A stretch of DNA of 64,000 nucleotides from Cerioporus squamosus (lineage: Eukaryota > Basidiomycota > Agaricomycetes > Polyporales > Polyporaceae), in assembly GCA_022592435.1 (NCBI GenBank), contig JABYQS010000034.1, forward strand, positions 204,190-268,189. The letters are read 5' to 3'. Each line of letters opens with the position of its first letter. Position 1 is the first letter of the stretch. Shown piece after piece: positions 21,855 to 32,703 of this stretch. The notes below the pieces were generated by a model. It was not told the origin of the DNA. It saw nothing but the letters and a program-made list of their open reading frames with translations, and searched no databases. Made by a program: the position numbers and the translations under genes.

Positions 21855-22363
21855 GCGTAGACCATCTTACCGCGGCCGTCTCGCGGAGAGAGAAGATTCT
21901 GGCAGTTCCCTAGCCCAGGGAGCCTTCTGGCTAGCCTGAGGTTGTGTATTTTTACGGCGTTGACTCGCGTCTTGATGGTTATTCGTAGTAATTGCTTATA
22001 GTGTCTAGTTGGTGGTTACGGCTAGTTATATCATAGTTCGCGTCCGTTTGGTTACATACGCTCATAAGCTGTAGCATCTTCTTGTCTATATGTAGATATC
22101 CCCGCGTCATATGGTGACGACTCGAACGAGTATCTGCAGTGAAGCTAGTGAAGTCTCGAGCTCATTCGAACCGCAGTGCTAGTGGAGCCGCCTTGACTTG
22201 AAGTTCAGGTATCTCGGGCGCTTGAACCTCTGTCTCAACTTTCCTCCGTACCGTTATGACCTGCCATGGACTTCAGCACCCTGTCACCGCCATAGTTGGA
22301 CGAGTGTTTACACATGCATTCGACAACGACACCAAAACATAGCAGGAAAGCATGGGTTATAAG
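21855..22363. other. convergent 3' flanks
   Basis: AT-richer spacer between the convergent phosphatase and Hsp20-like genes; presumed 3' UTRs and polyadenylation signals. Nothing else seen. Confidence 0.4.
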
Positions 22364-23785
22364 TTAACAAGTGAGTGACCGAAACATCCTCTTCGCCCGA
22401 ACCCTTCCGCACACGGGTATCGTCAACACGAGTGGTATTCTGACATTCCTGAGAGCGCAGTCTGTCTCACGGGAATAATGAGCTTGGGGCAAAGCAGATA
22501 GTGAAGACGGGCCACGTACGTCCATGTCGGGTATCGTCCTCGGATCGGGAGTCTGCTCCGTGTCGCTGTCTGCGCGCACGCACTTCGAGTTGGGTAACGT
22601 CAAGGTTAACCTCTGGCCGTCCCGGGATGCACGGACCTCTTCGAACTAGCAAGCAGCCGCGTCAACACCCCACGTCGATGGGCAGCTCGCTGAAGTCTGA
22701 AGCTCAACACGCAATCACGCACCTTTGTGCCATCCGGCAGCGGGATCGTATGGCTGTACCTCCGGACCTCCCTCTCGCGCAACACCACGTCCCCATCCTG
22801 CCTCTCAATTGTCCTCTCTACGCGCCAGCTGACGATCAGCCTGCTTGTCCGGTAGCTGACGTGCATATCCTGCTTCTTCACCCCAGCCATGTCGAACGTC
22901 ACGAGCATCTGTGCAAGACCCGTCCCCCCACCGCGCCAAAATGCAGTCAGCTCTAGCTCTCAAATGCGAGCGGACCACCTGGTGCTCACGTTCTTCCCGT
23001 CGGGGGACTCCCGGAAGTTCACGCTGAGGCGCACGTCCACGACTCGTTGGACCGATTGGCCAGATGGGAAGACGGACGGCCTACCTCGATCTCCGCTTCG
23101 TCACGCGCTTCTTCGTCTGCGGCGGCGTGGGTTGTTGTACTTGCGTCTGCGACGATTGCGATTGCTGGGACGGCGACTGCGAGGCGCCCTCGAGCGACTT
23201 GACCTTGGACGGCGACGACGCCAGCTCGCGCTCCTTCGTCTGCATCACCTCCTCCCATATCGGATCAAGCGACGTCTCTCCGACCGGCGCTGGCGAGATT
23301 GGGAAGTTGGCGTCCACGGGTGAGTAGAAGGGCGTCGAAGGCGAGGGCGGCGAGGGCGCAGTCGGTCGTCGGATGTCGTCCGAGAACGAGAGGGGTGTCA
23401 GAGCTGGGATCTCGCGTGGGGCGAAGGCTCGCTCGAAGAGCTTGTCGAACGCCTCGAGCGAATGTCGGGGCTTCCTGAACGGTGTTGACGGCATCCCAAT
23501 CTGATACGACGAAATCACGAACGACCAGAGGGTGTGCGGGGAACGAGGCGCTCAGGGCGGGGTTAGCGGGACGGTGAGCGGGACGGGCTTGTGTGCTGGG
23601 CAAGGTATCGAGCGTGGAAGCAGAGCAGGTTGCAGGGGGGCAGCGGGGTCAATATATTCGAGTAGGTATCCTGACGTGATGGGAGCGTGCTGGTCTTCGC
23701 CTCGCCGCGGGACGCCTGGGGCCTTACCTGAGCAGATCAGCTGCAGCCGTGCATCCTGCGCGAGAGCGGCGCGTACATTTCTCAT
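22364..23785 (-). CDS. Hsp20/alpha-crystallin-fold protein with long N-terminal region
   Basis: The alpha-crystallin-type core is split over exons reading VDVRLSVNFRESPDGKN, LVTFDMAGVKKQDMHVSYRT, LIVSWRVERTIERQDGD, REVRRYSHTIPLPDGTK and FEEVRASRDGQRLTLTLPN. These are the strands of the sHSP beta-sandwich, with the LxLPN position near the usual I/V-x-I/V region. Upstream exons encode a Pro/Ser-rich region (EAFDKLFERAFAPREIPALT, IWEEVMQTKERELASSP), and the start MRNVRAALAQDARLQLICSG at 23785 is spliced to YLLEYIDPAAPL. The protein is much larger than a classical sHSP, so it may be a p23/sHSP-like co-chaperone rather than a heat-shock oligomer. The exon borders in the Ser/Gln-rich linker (about 23090-23160) and the C-terminus after PDPRTIPDMD are unresolved. 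Confidence 0.65.
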
Positions 23786-24285
23786 CTAGATGCGTGCATC
23801 CACGCTCGCGCGAAGTCGGCCGGTACTCGCCTTGAGCGGAGCTCGATGCGATTCTCGACGCCTCGGAGAGGCGAGCGTGTCAGCACATCGTGCCGTGTGC
23901 TTCATGTAACACGAGAAGCACCCTTTCGCTCCCTTCATACCCGTCCGACCAAATGGGCCATGAAGGAAGCAGGGAATCGTCAGCCACAGCTTGTCAGATG
24001 TCGCACATCTCCCTGCCTCGCGGTCGCCATGAGGCGACATCATGCAGCCAGGCATGTTCTGCGGCTTTCCGGAAAGTGTTGGGACGACACGCGCGATGCG
24101 TGCACGCGGAACAAGCTCTCATGCGTCCAAAGTGCGCGTCGCGAAGTGTGGATCAAGAGTGAGACCAAGATAGCATAAAAGTACATATGGAGCGTCGCAG
24201 CGCCTGCGTAAGGAGAGAGAGACTACAGTACAGCAACTCGGAGATGTGGAGAAATACGTACGTACACGACTAGGGTGACTATGCA
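23786..24285. other. intergenic, nothing recognised
   Basis: 500 bp between two minus-strand genes. It should contain the Hsp20-like promoter and the helicase 3' UTR. Confidence 0.4.
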
Positions 24286-27200
24286 TCATGAACCGTCGCC
24301 CGGCATCATCGGCTTGAACTTCTTGTTCGTGTATCCTCCCGTAGCACGGCCCATCCCAAGCCGTCGCTTGACGGCGGTCGACTTTGCTGAAGCGTCCGCC
24401 GATCGTGCTGCGGGAGAGGAGTCACTGGAAGAAGTCCGGCTAGATGAAGGGATCGATGGACCCGAGGACGATGGATGTGCATCCGCGGGAGAGGACCGAG
24501 GAGAACATTTGGGCAGCAGTGGTCCTGAGACAGCGGACGAGTCCTCCACCTTCACGAATCCCAGTGGACGACCCATAGCGGCTGCCGAGCGCCTTCCCCA
24601 GTCTGCCTGCGTGTACGGTTCCGGTTTGATAGGTGGAAGCACTGGCCGGCCAACCTGCGGGTGCGGGAGAAATACAGCTGGGGTTGAAGTGGGCTCCATC
24701 TTCACCGCACTTGACGAAGCCTTGCCCTTCAGGTGGACGACAGCAGCCTGGGCGGTCGAGGGAGGCTCCAACTTCACAATTCCTGGCTCCAGTTTGACGG
24801 GAGATCGCGGACGCCGACCTTCAGCAGGTTCAGTAGCCTTGGCTTTGCCTTTCCCCTTGGACGGCGAGTCGTCAGCGGCCGTGCCTTTGTGTGCCCCAGG
24901 CTGAATCATCCAGCTGCGCAGATCATTACCAGTGGGGAGTCCGCGTGTTTTTGCTGCGTTGACCACCCGCCCGCTAGACGAGGCCAGCGGCGATACGGCG
25001 TTGACAGTGCGACCATTAGACGGCGGCTTCTTGGCGAGGGACGCACTATCTGAGATGGACGACGAAGACTGTGGTAAATTTCGAACCACCTCGCCACGAT
25101 GGGCGTTGTTGAAGTGCACCAGACTACTCGCCACGAACATGGGGGGCTCTGCGAGAACGTCAGCTTAGCTGTCAATGCAGGCATAGAAGCTAGGCATGCC
25201 TGGGACGTCGTCATCGTCGTCAATTTCGATAACATCCATCGGCTCCTGCTTCATTGCCTGTGGCGGCTTCTGTTGGCGCGGCTGATTCTGATGCTGTGGG
25301 GGCTTCTGGTGCTGTGGTGGCCTCTGGTGCTTGGTGCTGGGCGGTTGCAGTATCCGGCCGTTGCCAGGGAATCGCGGGTGCTGCTCTGGAACAGGTGCGC
25401 CAGGATACCTCTGTGGAACGCCATATCCATTGACATGGACGTTCGGCAGGTCTCTGAAGGGAGCGTTGGGACCCCATACTGGATGTCTGCCTGTCCGTTC
25501 GCTATATGCGTGCATAGTCAGGCAAAGAGCGCTGACATTGCAGGGAGATACTAACTATTCAGCGACCTTCTGGGCTACCTCAGCGTCGATTGGGAGTGGA
25601 CGGCTGTTCAGCACCATCGAGAGGGTTGATCGGTCTTGAGGCGTCAAGGAAGGCAGCTCCTCGGAGAAAGTTCCCCTCGTCTGCGATACGACCCATGAGG
25701 ATTCGAGAAGGCGCGACTAGGTACTATCGCACGGACCTTTGAATCACCGCGCACAGCAGCAATGAACCGCGATACCGACTGGGGCTTCGATTCTCCGGAC
25801 ATCATGCGTGTCGTTGTGTGCGTGAGATACAGGAGGCCTTGTGCGCGAGTGCATGCGACGTAGAGCAATCGACTACATAGGAGTCATTTATGTATCAAGT
25901 CAGCATATTGGAAGTAATGTGTGGATGTAAACTCACAGCTCCTCCTCGATGTCCTCAGCGCGAGATGAAGGGAATACGCCATCAACAACTGCTTGAGCAT
26001 CAGCCATGGCGCACTGGAAGCAGTTGTCAATCCAGCTTACCTGCCGGTATCATGACAACCGCCCATTCAAGGCCCTTCGCTGCATGGCACGTCGATATGG
26101 TCACTTTCTGATCAACCGTAAGTGACCACAAACTGAGGGAGAAACGGCCAGACTTGCCTCCTTGCTCTTCTCCTCTTCTGCAGTCTCAGTGTCAGTCGAG
26201 AGCATCGAGGCTTGCAGGAACAGCCGCAGAGGCGTGTCTCTATTGTGGTCGTCAGCGACGTGAAGTAGCTATCTATGTGAACTCACCCCATAGGTTGGCT
26301 CCCAGCTCGCCTCCGATCCTCGACTTGGTCCGCGTCCCACTCACCCAAGTTGTCACCCCACAACTCCTCGTGAGCAGCGTCCTCAGCATCCCGCATTTGC
26401 TTCTCAACCGCCGAAGGCATCCCGTTCTCGACTTCAGTGGCGAAGTTGATCAGCTCTTGCACATTGTCCCATCTACTCTCGTAGTCTGGCTGTGTCTTCC
26501 GCAGGTGCTCCCCGTAGTTGATCAGTTCCAGGAATGACTGGATTAGCTTTGACGGAGACATGCCCTACACAGTGAGACTGGAGTAAGCATGACTAGCATT
26601 GCAACAAGGGAGTAGGTGAACCTACCTCATTTGCAAACTTCCGCATGTCGCGAATAACTCCCACAAAGGTACCGAGTTTCTTCTTGACAGGCGGCTTGAT
26701 GTCAGGGATCTTACCGTCAACAATGCGCTCGACAACTTTCAAGGGAGGGATCTTGAGCTGCTCAGCTCGGTGTAGCAGCTCAGCCACAGTCTGAAGACTC
26801 GGTTCAGCATCTGGGAGACGGGTGGTGAAGATGACGGGGACGCATATAGGTACCTTCTCTCCCACGGACCGGGAGGGGACGTTCACGACACGCGTGAATG
26901 CCGGAACAAAGGCTGGGTTGTCGATTAGCTGCAGATATGCCAGAACGTCCTTGATCTGTATAACGGTCAGACCGGTGGCTGGGCAGAACGAAGATATCAT
27001 AGCACCTCCAAACGTTCGAAGAACTTGTGTCCCGCCAAGACCCTGTTCGGTATGCCTTCTTTCTGAAGCGCGCTCTCGATTGTTCTGGAGAGCGCATTGA
27101 AGCGCAGGAGGACGACAAAGTCATTCCAGTTCAGCATCCCGCCGGAGAAGGCCACGAGACGCTTGATCTCGGCTGCAATGAACCCAGCCTCCACTTGTTC

Positions 27201-28580
27201 CATAGGGAACGCGCGGAGGACGGGAGTCGGCCCTTTCGGATGAGATGTGTTCAAGGTCTTCTGTATCCGATTCTTGTCTTGATGTCGCGTCAGTGCAAGA
27301 CTCGGAAAGTGGAAGAAGGGCGTGTCTACCTTGCGAGATAATCGCCATACTTGCCGCCAAGATCGAGGCGGTTGAGCGATAGTTCTGTTCCAGGTAGATC
27401 TGCTGGGTAGTGGGGAAGTCTTGATTGCACAGTCAGGCCCTTCTGCTACATGCAAGTTGTCGATTCGGACGCACCTCTCTTCATATTGGCCAGGTTCTCA
27501 ATCTCTGCGGAACGCCACCCATAGACTACAGAGGTATCAGACCATGAACGATAACATTGTGAAAGGATTCGACTCACTCGACTGGTCGGGGTCGCCGACG
27601 ATGGTTACGCAACGACATGTTTGGGCAATGTATCGCATTAGCTCATACTGCGTCGTGTTGGTGTCCTGGCTGGCGGCAGACCATCAGCATCGGCGAGGAC
27701 AAATACGGCACATACTCACTACTCATCCACAAGAACGTGTTGGCACCAACTAGACGCCTTCTTCTGTTGCGCGAAGAGCTTGACACCGAAGAGTAGGAGG
27801 TCGTCGAAGTCAAGACCGTTTGACCCCCGGAGGGTCTTCTCATACTCCTTATAGATGGAGGCAATAACATGCCCGAGCTTGCCTTCCAGTAGGTCCGGCT
27901 TGGTTTTGTTAGCAAAGTGGCGCAAATTCCGCTCCTCGTCGCTGAACTTGTTGTATTCCGCGACTTTCTTCAAGGCGTCGTCCGCAGTGAGGCCCTTCGC
28001 CTTCAGCTTGGAGATCATTGATAGCACCGAACCCTCCTTCAAAGAAATGTTGTTCTCTTTGAGGAATTCCTCGTGCTGCTTCAGGAGCTTGGCGACGATC
28101 TTCTTGCTGTGGAGCGCGCATATAGGGACCATGGTGGTGTTTGCTCACCGAAACCACTCACCTCTCATCCGCATCGCATACTGTGAAGTTCCCCTCTATC
28201 CCTACATACTTCGCGTATCTCCTCAAGAACTTGGCGCAGAGCGCGTGAAATGTTCCCATCTTGATCTGTGCGGTGCTATCCTTGCCGATGAGCTTGACGA
28301 GCCGTTCGCGCATCTCGTTTGCGGCCTTGTTCGTGAAGGTGACCGCGCATATAGACCATGGGGGGAGGTAGCAGTTCGTGATAAGGTGAGCAATCCGCAT
28401 GGTGAGCACTTTCGTCTTCCCGCTGCCTGGGCCGGCGAGAATCTGCAAGGGTATCTGAGGCGAGTGCTGCACGGCTAACGGGGAGAGTCAGCAAGGGTCG
28501 GCATACATGGCGGAGAGGAAGAACGCACCTTGTAGCTGAGCAGGATTCAAATCCTTGAGCAGATCGTTGACACTTGTCAT
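24286..28580 (-). CDS. srs2: UvrD-family (Srs2-like) ATP-dependent DNA helicase
   Basis: Superfamily 1A 3'-5' helicase of roughly 1,050-1,100 residues. In fungi this architecture is Srs2, which strips Rad51 filaments and limits recombination in the nucleus. Start MTSVNDLLKDLNPAQLQAVQ at 28578-28580 (Q-motif). Motif I is ILAGPGSGKTKV, Ia is AVTFTNKAANEMRERL, II is LVDEFQDTNTTQYELM across a splice junction, III is VGDPDQSIYGWRSAE, IV is QNYRST, V is STCHAAKGLEWAVVMIP and VI is RLLYVACTRAQ. The C-terminal third is low-complexity (Gln/Pro-rich, then an acidic EIDDDDDVPG and Ser/Pro/Lys-rich stretches with KVE/KLE/IKPEP motifs that resemble SUMO-acceptor or SUMO-interacting contexts). It ends KFKPMMPGDGS at 24286. 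A 51-nt GC-AG intron (25149-25199) removes an in-frame TAA. The promoter carries two MCB boxes. Confidence 0.9.
25149..25199 (-). other. GC-AG intron removing an in-frame stop in the helicase gene
   Basis: Without splicing, the helicase frame would stop at FYACIDS-TAA. A 51-nt intron with donor CAG|GCATGC and acceptor CTCGCAG, with branch-like CTGAC 7 nt upstream of the acceptor, keeps the frame into FVASSLVHFNN. Its length is divisible by three, so retention gives a C-terminally truncated protein. Confidence 0.6.
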
Positions 28581-28661
28581 CTTGAGCGATTTCTCCGCGG
28601 CATGTACTTAGACGGGAGATGGTGGTGGTGAGAGCTACGACGCGCTCTGCCAAAGTTCCCG

Positions 28662-28683
28662 CGCTACGCGTCGACGCGTAGCG
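28662..28683. promoter_or_regulatory. double MCB (ACGCGT) perfect 22-bp palindrome upstream of the helicase
   Basis: A perfect 22-bp palindrome centred on TCGA holds two ACGCGT hexamers (28666-28671 and 28674-28679). It lies 82 bp upstream of the helicase start. ACGCGT is the MluI cell-cycle box recognised by MBF-type (Mbp1/Swi6) factors that drive G1/S genes. Confidence 0.7.
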
Positions 28684-29020
28684 TCACGCCCACGTGATAC
28701 GCGCTTCCACCAAGTCCCAAAAGTACTTATGTGCAACGGTCTAGTAGCAGTACAGACTCCAAAGCTGACCTTGCGGCAGCTTAGGGCGCATGCACCGGAG
28801 GAGTCATGAAAGCAGGGATAAACATTAGAGACAACAAAGCATCCTACAAAATACAGCAGTAGTACTGTACGAGTACTATCATACATCGTCTCGAGCGGAT
28901 GGCGCAACGAGACAGCATCGGTATCGCATCCAGATCGTAGCAAAGTAAGCAGAGCACAATGTAGAGTAGGTCATGTCACACCAGAGAGCAAGACTTTCCC
29001 AGATACATAAGCATAGTATC
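28684..29020. other. intergenic upstream of helicase, downstream of MFS gene
   Basis: Remaining promoter of the helicase and the 3' UTR of the transporter gene, both on the minus strand. No further motif stands out. Confidence 0.4.
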
Positions 29021-31436
29021 TTAGAACTTCTCGATGTCCTCGTGCTTCTCGTTGGCGGGACTTGCCCGGTTCGGGTCGGGGTCGTTATACGCATCGAGCC
29101 CGATGCGTTTCTCAATCTCAGTAAAGCGCTCGTGCTCTGCTGCAGCTAGACCGGCAGAGCCGAAGACCTCGTCCATCTCTTCGAGGGTCAAGCCCTTGGT
29201 CTCCGGTACGAAGAACATGATGAAGAGCCCTCCGAGGAAGGAGAATGCCTGAAAAGTCATCCAGTCAGAACAGAGTCAGACCGCGTACATGCGGGATACG
29301 TACCCCAAAGAAGATGAAGGTACCGTAGCGAATGTTGTCCAACATGGTGGGGGTGACCTGTCCGACTGCACGATGGCAAGTGAGTCAGGAGTTCTCCCTT
29401 CAGATGACGACTCGACTTACCAATGAAGTTGTTCATCCAGTTCGAAGAGGCCGCGATGGAGACACCCTTTCCGCGAACCGAGAGCGGCCAAATCTCAGCG
29501 ATGAGAATCCAGGAGCACGGGCCCCAGGAGTATCCGAAGCCGATGGCGAAGAGCCAAACGAAAGCGCATGCAGCCCAACCCGCGGCAACATGGTCGGGCC
29601 ACGTGTCTTCGTAAAGCCCGCTGAGAACAGCGACGATGATGTGGCACGCAGCCATAAGGAAGGCACCAGAAACAAGGACGGGCTTTCGGCCGACCTGGTC
29701 AACCCAGATGACGGCGGGGATGGTCGCAAGGAACATCCTAGACGAAGGCTCAGCATCACACCTCATAGGCAGTACCACCACATATGCGAACTCACACAAT
29801 ACCGACGACACCAGTGGCGAGAAGGGAAACGGAGTTCCCGGTCAAACCCAGGTCCTTGAAGATGAAGGGAGCGTAGTACAAGATCGCGTTCACGCCCGTC
29901 CATTGCTGGAAGAACATCGTCAACGAGGCGATTGCCACACGAGCGAACAGCGCTGCAAGAAGCGACATAAGCCGCCAACTTCTCGATCCCGAGTGTAATG
30001 CACGTACGCCTTGATCGAAGCAAGCTGAGATAGTCGCGCACGCCGAGCTTGAAATTGGAGGAGAATGAGTCATCTTGCAGATCGGGATACTTGAGGGCGG
30101 CCGTTTCCTTCTCGAAGAGATACTGCGCCTTGATCTCCCTACGTTATGCCAATTCAGCGCTGTCCATGGCAAGATATACATAGCGTTACTCACAAGAATT
30201 CAATCTGAACGAGGTCAGAGTTGGGCGGCAGGCGGCGCGCACGACTGAGGACCTGGAGTGCCTCGTCGTCACGTCCATTGTTGACCAGCCACCGCGGAGA
30301 GAACGGCATGAACATTATGCCAATACCGAGAATGATTGCAGGGATGAGCTGAAGAGCCAGAGCAACACGCCATGCGGCCTCGCTTTGGCCCGGGCCAGTG
30401 CCTCCGATGTAGTTGGTACCGTAGTCGATCCAGAACGAGACCATGATACCAAATGTAATCGCGAGTTGCTGGAGAGCCACAAGACTTCCGCGAACCTCGG
30501 GAGGTGCCAATTCCGCACTGCGATCGCTCTTTAGCCAACTAGGTCAATTGAGGAGTCGACCCTAACACTCACTTGTAAAGTGGGACCGCCATACTGAGCG
30601 ATCCGACTCCCAGACCGGTGATGAAACGACCTGCGCACGAACGTCAGCACCCCGTGCGGCTATGGATGCAATACCATGCTCACCTCCAAATATGGATGAC
30701 GGCGCGAAAGCAGTCGTCTGTACGATGACGCCAATACAGAAGACCACGACAGCTGCAACGCGTCATCAAGCGACGAGTTTTGTAACATTTCCCACCCATG
30801 AGACAGCGTCCCGACACTCGCGGAATGAATGAGAGCGTACCAAGCACGATCGTGTACTTTCGTGAGAGCCTATCGGCGAGGTAGCCAGTGCAGAGGACGC
30901 CAAACCAGGCTCCGAGCTCCAGAATCGAAACCAGCCAGCCTTTGGTGCCTGAGTCGTTCACTGCGGAAGCCATCCGCTGGTCGAACGAGTACATGTTCAG
31001 CACCCCGGAGAAAACACCCTGTTCATCCCGAGATATCAGGCGCTGTGGGAATGCACCAATATTTCCGCATGAGACCGACCTGGTTGTACCCTATCCCACA
31101 TAGCGCGGAATCAGCACGCCAACTTGAAACTCGTCGAAACAACGGCGACACGCACCATAGAGTCTTAGGATGATGCTCAGTCAGCGAAGGCGTACCAGCA
31201 GCTCTGAACAAAATGAACTCACAGTCCACCTAGCGATGCGAAGACCGCAATTGCGAAGATTCTGGCATTGGCAATGAGGCCGGCCTATGGCATGCCGGGG
31301 CGCAATGGTTCAGTCAGCGGACACTAAGTATTTCGGAAGGCGGGGCACGGAAGAAGTGAAGACATACCCAGCCAGATGGGCCTGCCAGGTTCTTTCGGCG
31401 ATTCGACGCTATGATGTTCGCACCTCCTAAGGCCAT
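29021..31436 (-). CDS. MFS sugar transporter (SP family)
   Basis: Plasma-membrane proton/sugar transporter of about 530 residues with 12 expected membrane helices. Start [20 protein letters not shown] at 31434-31436; the stop TAA is at 29021-29023. Family signatures are the [16 protein letters not shown] loop, [14 protein letters not shown] (after TM2), [24 protein letters not shown] (TM4 R-x-x-x-G-x-G), [23 protein letters not shown] (QQ-x-x-G-x-N-x-x-x-Y), [12 protein letters not shown], and [16 protein letters not shown] at the cytosolic end. The substrate (hexose, quinate or other polyol) is not determinable. At least ten exons, with two consecutive microexons of 8 nt (31156-31163) and 11 nt (31080-31090) encoding the LYGYNQ loop. 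Confidence 0.9.
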
Positions 31437-32703
31437 GACGTCGTCAAAGAACTATCCGAGTTATAGATTGCAAGTTGTGGACCACGGCTCCGGTCAAAGA
31501 ACAGAGGTGCAGATGCGGTCGAGGAGATGGAGGTCGTACGTCGCACGGGGAAACTTGCTGCGGCCCCGGCCTCTCGTATTTATGAGACCTCGAAATGTTA
31601 ACGCCAAGATCGGACGGTCAGCCGGATCGCAGCTGCCCGGACATGGGTAATTCCTTGATCATGGGGCTGCATGCGGCCACAGAGGGAGCGACCCAGGAGC
31701 GATCGTTACTAGCCGCTACTGGGCCGTGCATGCTCCCCACGGGGCGGATGCGGGGCCGTTTGATGCTCCGCAGGCATAAACCATCTACCCACGAGCTATC
31801 AGGGCCTGTTTGTTGCGCCGATGGCCGGAGAGCAGTGATGGCTTGAACTGCAAAAAATATCAAGACGTTTCGGCCGCCGGCCGTCTGGAGAAGGCACACT
31901 CTACATAGCTATAGTCAGGTCGATGTGGTAGCATGAGGAGCGACTGGTAAATGCGTAGGCTTACCGCGAGAAGTCCTCCGTCTGTGGCGGGGCAGACGCA
32001 AGAAGGGAAGCCTTGGGAAGCTGAAAGAGAGCGCCTCGCCGCTTCGCAAGCCCAAACAGACGACGGGCGATAGAATCCGACATACTTATCTCCGGCGCCT
32101 AGCGCACGTCATCGGGCCCCGGTCCCGTCGCGGTCGCGCTAGAACTTATATGATACTTGCAGTTACACCTGAGACTCGAATTACTGTAGAGTCCAGACAG
32201 CTTCAAAATGCTCTCCAGTTCAATCTGGACGAGAGGTCCCGATGATCAACGACGTGCTGAATTAGACTGCACTGGAAGTAGATCGCGATCGTCGCTAGGA
32301 TCATCGTCGAAGTCCTTCGCGAGGTCGACGCGGCTGCACATGGATCTTGGGAACTGGTCGCTCCGTGGTGAGAACCGTCGGGATAGGTCCGAGTTGTATT
32401 CATAGGTGACGCTTGTTCCTGGCCCGGCTGGGACCCAACGGGTAGGAGGCTTTGCGTGCGAGAAGGCGCAACCTCAACATATAGCTCCCTCGAGCCTCCG
32501 GGGCATTGTCTGAAGACTAGTAGCGGACGATGAACCAGCTGCATTCGAGGTAATGCTTATAGAGCAGTTATACGATAACATACATTCTGAGCCCACAAGC
32601 TTGGAAAAATAACTCACAACTACGGCGCTTGCAATTGGCAGACCGCAGAAGATAACACAAGAGCTATTCCGTGACCTTCCATGACTGGACGGAGAGACAT
32701 CCC
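31437..32703. other. intergenic, no gene supported
   Basis: 1.27 kb between the transporter 5' end and the metacaspase 3' end, both on the minus strand. Only short unsupported ORFs are present. It should contain the transporter promoter in its left part. Confidence 0.4.

Noticed and set aside
25165..25515. Helicase ending at FYACIDS with a separate downstream gene at 24286-25140
   Set aside because: Both ORFs share one frame and a GC-AG intron with a branch-like site removes the stop; the downstream ORF alone has no promoter-sized gap.
32203..32544. 113-codon minus-strand ORF as metacaspase C-terminus
   Set aside because: The metacaspase frame ends at 32704 with the conserved DTSILFIC terminus, so this ORF is outside the gene.
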